Origin: Paenibacillus psychroresistens
Lineage (GTDB): Bacteria > Bacillota > Bacilli > Paenibacillales > NBRC-103111
Direction: 5' to 3'
DNA length: 64,000 nt
Assembly: GCF_009728935.1 (NCBI RefSeq)
Contig: NZ_CP034235.1
Coordinates: 5,903,501-5,967,500, forward strand
Shown here: in pieces, positions 42,930 to 51,523 of the stretch
How positions within the stretch are numbered: position 1 is the stretch's first letter
Layout: each line of letters begins with the position of its first letter
Position numbers and translations under genes: made by a program
The notes under the pieces: model-generated
Told to the model about the DNA's origin: nothing
Databases searched by the model: none
Seen by the model: the letters and a program-made list of their open reading frames with translations, nothing else

Positions 42930-44252
42930 ATGCGAGGGTACGCTGCTGCTTTTTTTACGATGTGGTTGAAAGCTGCTATCGAGATTTTGCTTTTCTTTCC
43001 AATTCTATTTCTTGTACACAACTGGATTATTTCTACCGAGACTTTTATCTGGATTGCCTTATTGCTTGTTTTCTATAGCTTGGGTTACTTAGCGAGCGCA
43101 TGGCTTTACTTAAACAAATGGTATAGCTTACTTGGGGTTGGATTAAGCTGCTCTTGCCTTATTGTTTATGGAGGCTTGGGTTTAACGCTTAGCGGAATAT
43201 TTACTGGGCTTCTAGGTTTTTATTTATTTTTTCGTGGGACCTTTATCGCAACAAGAGCGTGGAATAATGTTTTCCCCACTCCGATCTATTGGCTGGGGCT
43301 TGGGAGCTATTTTCTAGTATCGGTTTATTATCGACTTCAACCTGAAACACGAGTCCATTTGCCGCTTCTGTTTTGGCTTGGGTTAATCAGTGTCGCGATT
43401 ACGCTGCTAGTAATCAGTCAAGAGCGAATCATTCAAGAAAGTCTGCCAGAGAAAAACGGCCGGCATTTAGTGAACAAGAAGCAGCTTTGGCATGGACGCA
43501 TTATCTCGATTGCTGTTCTTTGTATTATCACAATTGTTGCCACCGTGAAACAGCTTGCCGAAGGCTTAACCTATCTCAATCACATTTTCTGGCAAGGTGT
43601 ATTGTATATCGCAAGAAAAATTAGTCAGCTGTTTAGTTCTCCACCGCAAGAACCACAGCCTGAGCAAACGCCGCCGCCCGCTCAATTACCGCCTGCAGAG
43701 TCTGCAGAACCATCCGCTTTTTGGATGTGGGTTGAGAAGATTCTTTATATTGTAGTCATTGCCGTGGTTTGTGTAGTTGCCCTTTATCTCATTTATATCC
43801 TAGGTAAGCGATTAATTCGTTTGGGCAGGCTTCTGTATAATTGGCTTAACCGCAGGCTGAATCAAGACGGGATAGAGCAAGAAACTGGATACGAGGATGA
43901 ATCGACAAGTTTAACCTCATGGGGAGACTTAATTAAAAGCTACGGCTCGAAAGCTTCTAATTGGCTTGAACGAATGCGAAAACGTGAAGTGAAATGGTCT
44001 GATCTAACCACAAATGCCGAAAAAGCACGATATCTGTATCGCCTGTTTGTGATGAAGAGCTTGAGTAAGAGTACTAAAATAGACTCCCATTTAACTGCTC
44101 AAGAAATGATCTTGACGATTCAACAACGAATGCCTGAATTATCAGATTCCAGTGAACAGCTTGCTTCTCTTTACAATCAGGCGCGTTACAGCGATCATCC
44201 CATTCAAGACGAGGATATTACGAAGCTAAAAAATTCTTTAAAGTCTAATTAA
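42930..44252 (+). CDS. polytopic membrane protein with C-terminal DUF4129 domain
   Basis: The 440-residue protein has about six N-terminal transmembrane helices (13-215), a Pro-rich linker (about 236-262) and one further helix (about 268-291). A cytoplasmic DUF4129-type tail ends LASLYNQARYSDHPI. In many relatives the third gene of this operon also carries a transglutaminase-like domain with Cys-His-Asp. I see none here, so it looks like a shortened version. It probably acts in the same unknown envelope function as MoxR-DUF58. Confidence 0.8.
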   Translation: MRGYAAAFFTMWLKAAIEILLFFPILFLVHNWIISTETFIWIALLLVFYSLGYLASAWLYLNKWYSLLGVGLSCSCLIVYGGLGLTLSGIFTGLLGFYLFFRGTFIATRAWNNVFPTPIYWLGLGSYFLVSVYYRLQPETRVHLPLLFWLGLISVAITLLVISQERIIQESLPEKNGRHLVNKKQLWHGRIISIAVLCIITIVATVKQLAEGLTYLNHIFWQGVLYIARKISQLFSSPPQEPQPEQTPPPAQLPPAESAEPSAFWMWVEKILYIVVIAVVCVVALYLIYILGKRLIRLGRLLYNWLNRRLNQDGIEQETGYEDESTSLTSWGDLIKSYGSKASNWLERMRKREVKWSDLTTNAEKARYLYRLFVMKSLSKSTKIDSHLTAQEMILTIQQRMPELSDSSEQLASLYNQARYSDHPIQDEDITKLKNSLKSN

Positions 44253-44578
44253 TTGGTGATTTCAGGTAGAATGGTATTAGCTTTAGCCAGTTCTAGTCCT
44301 TGTTGTGCTAATTTCTCACAAAGTTCAAAATGGTCAATTGCCATTTGCTGAAGCTTTGCAACGAATTCTTTAGCATTATCTACATTTGCAAGCCAGACAG
44401 CGGCATAATAACGCTCATGTGTAACTCCATGTACTTCAACTTGTTCAATGGCTGTTTTCTTCACTCGCTTGTCTTTTGGTAAAATGTAGTAATCCTTCGT
44501 TGCATTGCAGATAAAATCGCGGTAAAACACTTCCGATTTCCCTTCTCCAACTACGATGGATAAACGATGAATTTTCAA
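44249..44578 (-). CDS. hypothetical protein of 109 residues
   Basis: The frame starts with TTG, after AAGGAAG, and overlaps the stop of the convergent DUF4129 gene by four bases. The protein is soluble, with an alternating strand pattern early (HRLSIVVGEGKSEVFYRDF) and a helix rich in Glu/Lys at the end. No family is recognised. The codon pattern and ribosome site make it a believable gene. Confidence 0.6.
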   Translation of the reverse strand: MKIHRLSIVVGEGKSEVFYRDFICNATKDYYILPKDKRVKKTAIEQVEVHGVTHERYYAAVWLANVDNAKEFVAKLQQMAIDHFELCEKLAQQGLELAKANTILPEITN

Positions 44579-44610
44579 ACTTAACGCTTCCTTTCTCTTA
44601 CATTGTTAAC

Positions 44611-44636
44611 GGACAGCCTGTCTATCTGGGCTGCCC
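44611..44636. other. inverted repeat upstream of the 109-residue gene
   Basis: GGACAGCC (44611-44618) and GGCTGCCC (44629-44636) pair with one G-T. No T run follows on either strand, so it is more likely a leader hairpin or operator than a terminator. Confidence 0.4.
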
Positions 44637-44716
44637 GCTAATCGTATATCCACACATTCTATCACATACTAGGGTCTAATAACTAAAAGTTTGTGTGCAT
44701 CAGGTTAACTTCATGA

Positions 44717-45931
44717 TCATTCTGCCTTTTTCGGTGTTGCAAATGTATAGATCTTGTTCCACAGAACGCCACCATTCGTGGTTGTGTATAATACAGAAGG
44801 ATTAATGGTATCGGTCGTTATTAACCAGCCATTCTGTTCATCCGCAATAGCGAGAAGCTCCGCATCAAAACCCTCAAATGTTTGTTTACCATTCACCCAA
44901 GTTTTCCCGCCGTCATGTGTCCAGCCAACTGAATTGGGTTTATCACATGCCATACATTGTCCGCCCATATAGGCTGTCTTAGGATCTACCACATACAACG
45001 GTCCTGGACTGTTCCCTTGGTTATTAGGTCCATCTGTATAATCACTTGGAAACCCTGGTGCAGGTCCACCGCCTGCTGTTGAGTTAGCAATTACGGTTTG
45101 CCAGTGACTGCCTCCATCTATTGTATGGATAACAGAATAAGAGGTTTGAGTCATTCCGGAGTCACCGATTAACTCCACCCATGCATCATTCACGCCTGCT
45201 GAGCGGATGATAGCATTAAGGTCAGTTTCTGATTTCTTTGATAGGACGGTTTTCCATGTTGAACCTCCATCTACTGTACGTTGAACCTGAAACCCAGCTT
45301 TTGTTTGTGTAACAGCCCAACCATGATCTTTATCATGGAAATAAGCGTCACCTACGATTGATGCTGGAATCTTTAGCTTCGTCCAGGTCTTTCCGCCATC
45401 GATAGTCTTTTCACTCGCAACAAAGCCTTCGGTTAAGCTAACGAAATGCAGGAATCCAAGATTCGGTACTTGACTCAATTTCGTCCATTTCAAACCTCCA
45501 TCACTTGTGACTAACAAACTCGTATCCTCTTCAATCGTTGCCCATGCATGCTGGTCATCCAGAGCAAATATCTGATGTATCGTTCCTTCACCAGCGTATT
45601 GAATTTTCCACTCTTTTCCCCCATTAGCTGTCTTTGCGATCCAACCACTCCCGCCAACCCATCCAGAAAGCGGGCTCGCTATGCGGACTGCTGTAACTTT
45701 GTCCATTGGGATATCCTGCGGAACTTCTGCTGCTGGGACGAGTGATGCTGTTGGAACTGCAGACGGTATCGGCGTCACGGATGTAGTCGTTGCAATTGCT
45801 TGCACCGGTGATGCTGAGATGTTCGTATCTGGTGTTCCAGAGTTTTCAGCTTTGGTAGAACTACAGCCTGCCAAGAAAGTCAAGGCAAGAATTATCATTA
45901 ACGGAATTTTCAAATTTTTAAATAGGCTCAT
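44717..45931 (-). CDS. lipoprotein with BNR/YCF48-like beta-propeller repeats
   Basis: The 404-residue protein has a lipoprotein signal peptide with lipobox LAGC (Cys about 23) and a Thr/Pro/Ala-rich spacer. Repeats of the type TxDGGxTW follow: SDGGLKW, IDGGKTW, VDGGSTW, IDGGSHW, HDGGKTW, TNGGVLW. These are sialidase-like or photosystem-assembly-type (YCF48) propeller blades. The start at 45931 has AAGGAG nine bases upstream. It is anchored outside the membrane. The ligand is unknown, and a C-x2-C pair (QCMACDKP) is unusual in such a protein. Confidence 0.85.
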   Translation of the reverse strand: MSLFKNLKIPLMIILALTFLAGCSSTKAENSGTPDTNISASPVQAIATTTSVTPIPSAVPTASLVPAAEVPQDIPMDKVTAVRIASPLSGWVGGSGWIAKTANGGKEWKIQYAGEGTIHQIFALDDQHAWATIEEDTSLLVTSDGGLKWTKLSQVPNLGFLHFVSLTEGFVASEKTIDGGKTWTKLKIPASIVGDAYFHDKDHGWAVTQTKAGFQVQRTVDGGSTWKTVLSKKSETDLNAIIRSAGVNDAWVELIGDSGMTQTSYSVIHTIDGGSHWQTVIANSTAGGGPAPGFPSDYTDGPNNQGNSPGPLYVVDPKTAYMGGQCMACDKPNSVGWTHDGGKTWVNGKQTFEGFDAELLAIADEQNGWLITTDTINPSVLYTTTNGGVLWNKIYTFATPKKAE

Positions 45932-46032
45932 AGTGTCAGACTCCTTAGTTGTAGTTTTTGGCATAATTATGGTCATTTAATAGTTATTACCCTTCAACCT
46001 CCTTTTTAAAACAACCCTAGTTAGCATAAATA

Positions 46033-46070
46033 ATCCCCAGGATCATAAAGATCCCAGGGATAGTTTTTTT
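46033..46070. terminator. terminator near the end of the YtxH gene
   Basis: ATCCCCAGGATC and GATCCCAGGGAT pair with two mismatches around a five-base loop, with a seven-T run on the plus strand. On the minus strand the run is broken (ATTATTTAT). It lies between the 46080 stop and the lipoprotein gene start. Confidence 0.6.
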
Positions 46071-46079
46071 ATCCATATG

Positions 46080-46403
46080 CTACTCGTTTTGAATGGGATC
46101 TGGCACCATACCGCTATCTTTAACCTGCGTATTGGTTTGCATATGCTTCATCTCACGACCAAGCTTGGCCATTTCAGTTTCATTCTGTGCCATGCTATTG
46201 ATTGTTTGCGGTGCTGCGACAGTTATTGCTTGTCCTGTAGCTGTGACTGGTGCTTGAGTTAGGGAGCGAAACAAGGTAGTTAATGTACTTCGAACCTGCT
46301 TGCCTGCTTTTGGTGCATATAATAACGCAGAAACTGTTGCAACCGCGCCACCAATCAAGATACCTTGCCAAAACCCACTGTTGTTTTTTGCTTCAATTGA
46401 CAT
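46080..46403 (-). CDS. YtxH-domain protein
   Basis: The 107-residue protein begins with a glycine-rich membrane segment (GFWQGILIGGAVATVSALLYAPKAGKQ in outline, 10-36), which is the YtxH signature with its LLYAPKAGKQ turn. A charged low-complexity tail follows. YtxH proteins are small general-stress-associated membrane proteins. A start ATG with a GGATGGTGGA site precedes it. Confidence 0.82.
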   Translation of the reverse strand: MSIEAKNNSGFWQGILIGGAVATVSALLYAPKAGKQVRSTLTTLFRSLTQAPVTATGQAITVAAPQTINSMAQNETEMAKLGREMKHMQTNTQVKDSGMVPDPIQNE

Positions 46404-46475
46404 CGTGATTCCACCATCCTTATAGTTCGATTACAGGTATATAAACCGAATAGAAGGAATTGAAACACTTTATTG

Positions 46476-47237
46476 TTAAATAGCCGCCATCACATTACCG
46501 CCACATACGGGCACAAATGCTCCTGTAATAAAATTCGCAAGATCAGAAGCCAGAAAAGCAACCGTATTAGCTATATCCTGATCTTCCCCTCTTCGCTTTA
46601 AGGGTACATTTTTTTCATAATCAGATGAAGGTTCAGGATCATCTCCACGATACTTTTCACTAATCATCCAGCCTGGGGCCACTTGATTAACCGTAATTTG
46701 ATTTTCACCAATTTCTTTAGCTAGGATACGATATAAGCCATCCATCCCACGTTTTCCTGTAACATAAGCCGATTGATTAGGGAAATTCTGAAGCGAGCAT
46801 TCCGTGTTAATACCAATAATTCGGCCATACTGGTTCTCTATCATCTGTGGTACGAAAGCTTTGGTTAACAAAACACTTTGCATCACACAGGAATTAAATT
46901 GATCGAGATAATCCTCGGGAGCCTGCTCCAAAATTGATGTCCAGGTATATTGGCTCACTGCATTAGCGACAATTATATCCAAACGGTCAAACTGCTTAAA
47001 TATCTGTTGCTTCATTTCCATCACCGACGCCAAATTTGTAATATCAGCTTGGACAATCACTGCTTTTCTACCCAAGGCTTGAATTTCAGCTTGAATCTCC
47101 AATGCCTTCGCTTCATTATTTAAATAATGAATGACTACATCCGCCCCACAGCTCGCCAATGTCTTCGCCATCACTCTGCCTAATTGTCCTGTTGCTCCCG
47201 TTACCAAGGCTGTTCTACCTGTTAAATCAATATTCAT
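46476..47237 (-). CDS. short-chain dehydrogenase/reductase
   Basis: The 253-residue protein has the cofactor motif TGATGQLG (about 14-21), NAVSQY replacing the usual NAG motif (about 91), and the catalytic YVTGK near 157-161. A Ser lies in the NTECS stretch before it. C-terminal ITGAFVPVCGG is typical. GGAG lies four bases before the ATG. Substrate unknown, and it stands alone between two terminators. Confidence 0.88.
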   Translation of the reverse strand: MNIDLTGRTALVTGATGQLGRVMAKTLASCGADVVIHYLNNEAKALEIQAEIQALGRKAVIVQADITNLASVMEMKQQIFKQFDRLDIIVANAVSQYTWTSILEQAPEDYLDQFNSCVMQSVLLTKAFVPQMIENQYGRIIGINTECSLQNFPNQSAYVTGKRGMDGLYRILAKEIGENQITVNQVAPGWMISEKYRGDDPEPSSDYEKNVPLKRRGEDQDIANTVAFLASDLANFITGAFVPVCGGNVMAAI

Positions 47238-47312
47238 TCTGCTCCATCTCCTATCGGGTTATTCTACCTATGCATTTTACTCCTCTATTAACTTTTCTTC
47301 AATCGAAGTCAC

Positions 47313-47371
47313 AAAAAAACCACTCCCTTAGTTAAGCAAAATTTATCTGCTTAATCTTATAGAAGTGGTTT
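47313..47371 (-). terminator. terminator of the GH51 gene
   Basis: AAACCACT (47317-47324) and AGTGGTTT (47364-47371) form the outer stem. An inner GATTAAGCAG/GCTTAACT arm lies between. A seven-base T run follows on the minus strand. It ends the arabinofuranosidase transcript. Confidence 0.82.
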
Positions 47372-47376
47372 GCATC

Positions 47377-48888
47377 CTAGCTTAAAGCTAATCGGATCAT
47401 ATTCCAAGAAAGCTTTGGCAAGCTTGCGCTTAATCGGCCATCCTGCAGAGCAGCATCGCCACCAGCGTGTGGAACCACGTTCTGTGGATTCGCCATTGTA
47501 TTACTGGCTTTGTGATCTGTATTCTCGAGAATACTATGCTCCACTACCCGATAATTGGCGAATTGCCGTAAATCTACCGCAAGCTCCAAAGTATCCTCTA
47601 AATCACGGTTCACTGCAAAGATAGTCACTTGATTCTGCGCCTCATTGTATACAATAGCGGATTCTAACATCGGTACATCGGTAAATTCCTTGCTATCATA
47701 CTTAGGACTTTGAATCAGCGGCTTTAAGGAAACTCCTCGTCCATAAACAGACGCATGCATATAAGGGAAAAAGATCGTTTGGCGCCAAGAACCTCCACCA
47801 TTAACCGTCATAATAGGAGCAATTACGTTAACCAATTGAGCCAGACATGCCATTTTCACACGATCTGCACGCTTAAGCATGGATATAATCATGCAGCCCA
47901 CTAATAACGCATCTTCCAATGTATAGATATCCTCGAGCTGTGGAGGGGCAATGGTCCAACGTTCGATTTTCTTATCCGATTCATTCGAATGAAACCATAC
48001 ATTCCATTCGTCAAAAGAGAGCATCATATTCTTCTTGCTGCGTTTTTTAGCTTTAATATAATCACATGTAGCAATAATCGAATGAATAAAGTCATCCATA
48101 TCCAAGGATTTAGCTAGAAAATTAGCTGTATCATTATCGCCGTTTCCATAGTAAGTGTGTAATGAAAGATAATCGACATGATCGTAAGTATGATCAAGCA
48201 CGGTCGCTTCCCACTGGGCAAATGTAGCCATAGCGCGGTTAGAGCTGCCACAGGCAACCAGTTCAATAGTTGGATCGACCCATTTCATAACCTTTGCTGT
48301 CTCAAGAGCAGTACGACCATATTCATCTGCAGTCTTGTGGCCAATTTGCCAAGGGCCGTCCATTTCATTGCCCAAGCACCAGGTTTTGAAATTATGCGGC
48401 TGCTCATAACCATGTGATCTGCGTAAATCACTCCAATAGGTTCCCTTCGGGTGATTGCAATATTCGACTAAATTGCGTGCTTCATCAGGTCCTCTTGTTC
48501 CCAGATTTACCGCCATCATCACTTCTGTGCCAACCTTTTTGGCCCAATCGGCGAATTCATTCGTGCCAATTTCATTAGTCTCTATTGTACCCCATGCAAG
48601 CTCTAGACGTTTTTTACGTTCTGTAACAGGACCTACCCCGTCCTCCCAATTATAGCCCGAGACAAAATTTCCTCCTGGATAACGCACAATAGGCACAGCC
48701 AATTCCTGAATTAATGCCACAACATCTTTACGAAAGCCTTGCTCGTCCGCGTCTGGATGCCCTAGCTCATAAATCCCACCATAAACAGCGCGCCCCAAAT
48801 GTTCAATAAATGATCCATACAGCCTAGGATCTACTTCACCAATTGCAAATTCCTTGTCGATAATCATGCTCGCCTTTTTACGCATCAT
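47377..48888 (-). CDS. alpha-L-arabinofuranosidase, glycoside hydrolase family 51
   Basis: The 503-residue intracellular enzyme has the GH51 acid/base Glu175 in CLGNEMDGPW and the nucleophile Glu294 in SFDEWNVW. Substrate-binding SFIEHLGRAVYGGIY lies at 26-40. It releases arabinose from arabino-oligosaccharides. AGGGAG lies five bases before the first of two ATG codons. An ArsR-like gene is divergent from it across a 150-base AT-rich region. The symbol abfA would fit but is not assigned, since paralogs may exist. Confidence 0.95.
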   Translation of the reverse strand: MMRKKASMIIDKEFAIGEVDPRLYGSFIEHLGRAVYGGIYELGHPDADEQGFRKDVVALIQELAVPIVRYPGGNFVSGYNWEDGVGPVTERKKRLELAWGTIETNEIGTNEFADWAKKVGTEVMMAVNLGTRGPDEARNLVEYCNHPKGTYWSDLRRSHGYEQPHNFKTWCLGNEMDGPWQIGHKTADEYGRTALETAKVMKWVDPTIELVACGSSNRAMATFAQWEATVLDHTYDHVDYLSLHTYYGNGDNDTANFLAKSLDMDDFIHSIIATCDYIKAKKRSKKNMMLSFDEWNVWFHSNESDKKIERWTIAPPQLEDIYTLEDALLVGCMIISMLKRADRVKMACLAQLVNVIAPIMTVNGGGSWRQTIFFPYMHASVYGRGVSLKPLIQSPKYDSKEFTDVPMLESAIVYNEAQNQVTIFAVNRDLEDTLELAVDLRQFANYRVVEHSILENTDHKASNTMANPQNVVPHAGGDAALQDGRLSASLPKLSWNMIRLALS

Positions 48889-49041
48889 GTAAACTCCCTT
48901 TAAATTAATATATTTATTAACCAGTTACCATAATTATTAATCTTATAGTACAATATAAATAGAAATCGAGCAATATAAACTTGTTTATCTACTTTATGTG
49001 ATTTATATTTATATTAATTCAACACAGGGAGATTAGTTCAT
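48889..49041. promoter_or_regulatory. divergent promoter region of the GH51 and ArsR-like genes
   Basis: The region is very AT-rich. AATTAATATA (48903-48912) is repeated inverted as TATATTAATT (49010-49019), one copy beside each gene. This is what a repressor bound at two sites or a looped pair would need. No clear -35/-10 pair is visible because of the base composition. Confidence 0.45.
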
Positions 49042-49947
49042 ATGAAAATAGAAGCATCCGAAAAGTGGCTTTCGATCTACGAAGCCTTAGCGAGTGAAGT
49101 AAGGTTGAAAATCATTCAATTGCTAGCCGATAAACAAATGAATATCAAAGAATTAGCGACAGCTTTAAGTCTAAGCAGTGCAATTCTATCCATGCACATT
49201 AAAAAGCTAGAGAAATCTGGGATCATTGAAACACAAATGAATCGTATAAACGGGGGCACTCAAAAGCTCTGCAAGCTAGTCATGGAGAGTCTTGAGATCA
49301 CTTTCCCAACTGCTGCTGTCCAGACGCAACGCAAATCTCATGAAGTCACATTACCAGTTGGGCATTACACGGACTTCGAGGTACAGCCTACCTGCGGGCT
49401 AGCTACTGTCGAGCATCTGATTGGCTTTTTTGATGATCCACGGTATTTTCTCGATCCAGATCGAGTTAATGCTAAGGTACTATGGTTTGGCGAAGGGTAT
49501 GTCGAATATAAGATACCTAATCATCTATTAAATAGCGAAAGCCCGACTGAACTGGAAATCTACTTAGAGCTGGGGTCAGAAGCTGAAGGCTCTAACGAAA
49601 ACTGGCCGTCTGACATCACTTTCACCTTGAATGAGCATGCTTTGGGGTATTGGACTAGTCCAGGGGATTATGGGAGCAAACGCGGGAAATATACCCCCAT
49701 CTGGTGGAGGCTTGGCCTTAATCAATTCGGACTCTTAAAAATAATTCGGATCAATGAATCAGGTACTTATATCGATGGAAAGAAGCTGTCCAACCAAACG
49801 ATTCATGACTATAACATCCAGAACAAACAGTGGAACTTTCGTTTGAGTGTGCTTCCGGATGCAGTTAACAAAGGTGGGTTGACCTTATATGGAAAAGGCT
49901 TCGGCAATTACGATCAGGACATGCTATTTCGGCTTTATTATGAGTAG
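49042..49947 (+). CDS. ArsR-like winged-helix regulator with a large C-terminal domain
   Basis: The 301-residue protein has an ArsR-type winged helix (about 8-80, with EVRLKIIQLLAD, MNIKELATALSLSSAILSMHIKKLE in outline). A 220-residue C-terminal domain of unknown fold follows, rich in Trp and Tyr (WFGEGYVEYKIP, WPSDITFTLN, YTPIWWRLG). ArsR proteins are usually about 100 residues, so the extra domain is probably a sugar-sensing domain. The divergent GH51 gene is the likely target. GGGAG precedes the ATG. Confidence 0.82.
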   Translation: MKIEASEKWLSIYEALASEVRLKIIQLLADKQMNIKELATALSLSSAILSMHIKKLEKSGIIETQMNRINGGTQKLCKLVMESLEITFPTAAVQTQRKSHEVTLPVGHYTDFEVQPTCGLATVEHLIGFFDDPRYFLDPDRVNAKVLWFGEGYVEYKIPNHLLNSESPTELEIYLELGSEAEGSNENWPSDITFTLNEHALGYWTSPGDYGSKRGKYTPIWWRLGLNQFGLLKIIRINESGTYIDGKKLSNQTIHDYNIQNKQWNFRLSVLPDAVNKGGLTLYGKGFGNYDQDMLFRLYYE

Positions 49948-50216
49948 CTATTTTTGTTAAATAGACAGGACGAAATTAAGATTCCCATAAACATCCCGGA
50001 AATAGGTGCTACCACGAGTATCCCAATGTAATTATTACTTGAAGTTAAGGTTAGCTTGAGCAAGACCGTAATAATCATCACTGAAAAAGCTATTGCCCAA
50101 TAGCGAATCTTTTGTTTAATCGAAGCCGATCTTATTCTTATTCCGCTTGGTTGCACCTTTTTAAGCATGTAAATCATGACAATGAACTCAACTGCAAGTC
50201 CAATAATGGAAAACAA
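49938..50216 (-). CDS. small membrane protein, hypothetical
   Basis: The 92-residue frame has three hydrophobic segments (about 2-18, 40-57, 64-84) and basic loops (RIRSASIKQKIR). It opens with TTG and has no good ribosome site. Its end overlaps the convergent ArsR-like gene by ten bases. It may be real, but expression is uncertain. Confidence 0.45.
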   Translation of the reverse strand: MFSIIGLAVEFIVMIYMLKKVQPSGIRIRSASIKQKIRYWAIAFSVMIITVLLKLTLTSSNNYIGILVVAPISGMFMGILISSCLFNKNSYS

Positions 50217-50241
50217 ATATTGTAGAATTAATTTAATTTAA

Positions 50242-50940
50242 TTAAATCAAATCATCCAAGATCGATTGTTCCGTTTTCTTCGGCCAGAAAACGCCTCTCT
50301 CCCAACCAAGTACAAAGGCTTCATATCTTCTGTTCTCAGGCAATACCGCTAAATCACCAAAGTATCGGTTTATCGCCAATTTTTGCGAATCATGGGCTCT
50401 TAAGGCTTGAGCTTTCATCTCCCATTGGCTAGCCGTATCAATGAATAACGATGGGAAATGCCCCTGTTCCAGCAAGGGATTAGTTGCAACATAATACAGC
50501 TTTTGGACAGAATCACATCTTTCACTCCATACAGCTTTGCTAGTTATATCCGATATCGCCATGTGATCGAGATGACCATTCCCACCATCCTCAGGGAAGG
50601 TGAATATCACTGAAGGCTGATGCTTGTTTATAAACAGAACGACGTTATCTACAAATTCAGTTGAATCAATTGTATTCAGCTTACCATCCGGATAATTCAA
50701 GTACTCCGTATGTGTAATCCCCATAATATCGGCTGCTTTTTTCATTTCAAGCTCCCGTACTGCTGCCAGCTCCGCATTGCTCAGATGTCCGACATCCCCA
50801 TTCTTTTTACCGGCATCTCCTTTTGTTGCAAGAAGCAGCACTGTTTTGTGGCCCTGATCCGCTAATTGCCTAATTAGACAAGCACTTAAAAAGGTTTCAT
50901 CATCCGGGTGCGCATAAATAAATCCAATGGTATGTGTCAA
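50242..50940 (-). CDS. PIG-L (LmbE-like) N-acetylglucosamine deacetylase-family protein
   Basis: The 232-residue zinc deacetylase has the AHPDDE motif (10-15) and the HLDH motif near 127-130. These are the family's metal ligands. Relatives include BshB2 and MshB-type enzymes of low-molecular-weight thiol synthesis. The start is TTG, with GGAGG ten bases upstream. A bacillithiol role is possible but not shown. Confidence 0.87.
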   Translation of the reverse strand: MTHTIGFIYAHPDDETFLSACLIRQLADQGHKTVLLLATKGDAGKKNGDVGHLSNAELAAVRELEMKKAADIMGITHTEYLNYPDGKLNTIDSTEFVDNVVLFINKHQPSVIFTFPEDGGNGHLDHMAISDITSKAVWSERCDSVQKLYYVATNPLLEQGHFPSLFIDTASQWEMKAQALRAHDSQKLAINRYFGDLAVLPENRRYEAFVLGWERGVFWPKKTEQSILDDLI

Positions 50941-50980
50941 TTTATTTTTACCTCCTCTTCAAAATGCATATGTGATATTC

Positions 50981-51496
50981 TCACCCTAGATATCTCTCTT
51001 TCAGTACATTCTGATGATGCAGCTCATGCCCAGCAATAATATAAGCTAAAGCACGCACGGAGAGTACGCTCTGATTGGCAGAACCCAATCGTAGAAATAC
51101 TTCAGGTGTTATTCCCTTTAACAAAGCAAGTGTTGCAGTTCGAACGGCGGCCAGACTATCCAGCAAATCTGCAAGCGAGCTTGAATCAAAGCTTGCCCCT
51201 TTTACATAAGCATCCTCATCAAAACCAGCTAATGAAGTATTATCCCCTCTGGCAAAACGCAGCAAGCGATAGCTCATAATTCGTTCGGTGTCTGCCATAT
51301 GGCCGACAACCTCTTTAATACTCCACTTGCCAGGTGCATATCGAAAGCCTGCTTTATCTGCTGTTAGATCGCTTAATAATGCAACAGTATCTTTTATCTG
51401 CTGCTTAAGGATACCTATAAGATCACCTTCGGGCACCACTTCAATATATACCGCTTGATTAGATGAGTACTCATTGCTTTCTGGACGTTTTAGCAT
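50981..51496 (-). CDS. DinB-family four-helix protein
   Basis: The 171-residue protein has the metal His residues of DinB/DUF664: His66 in EVVGHMADTE and two further His in AGHELHHQNVL near 155-165. These proteins form a four-helix bundle with a Ni or Zn site; some act in bacillithiol-dependent S-transfer. That is interesting next to PIG-L. GGAGG precedes the ATG. Reaction unknown. Confidence 0.87.
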   Translation of the reverse strand: MLKRPESNEYSSNQAVYIEVVPEGDLIGILKQQIKDTVALLSDLTADKAGFRYAPGKWSIKEVVGHMADTERIMSYRLLRFARGDNTSLAGFDEDAYVKGASFDSSSLADLLDSLAAVRTATLALLKGITPEVFLRLGSANQSVLSVRALAYIIAGHELHHQNVLKERYLG

Positions 51497-51523
51497 TGGA
51501 ATAGCCTCCTTTAAATTTTTGAG

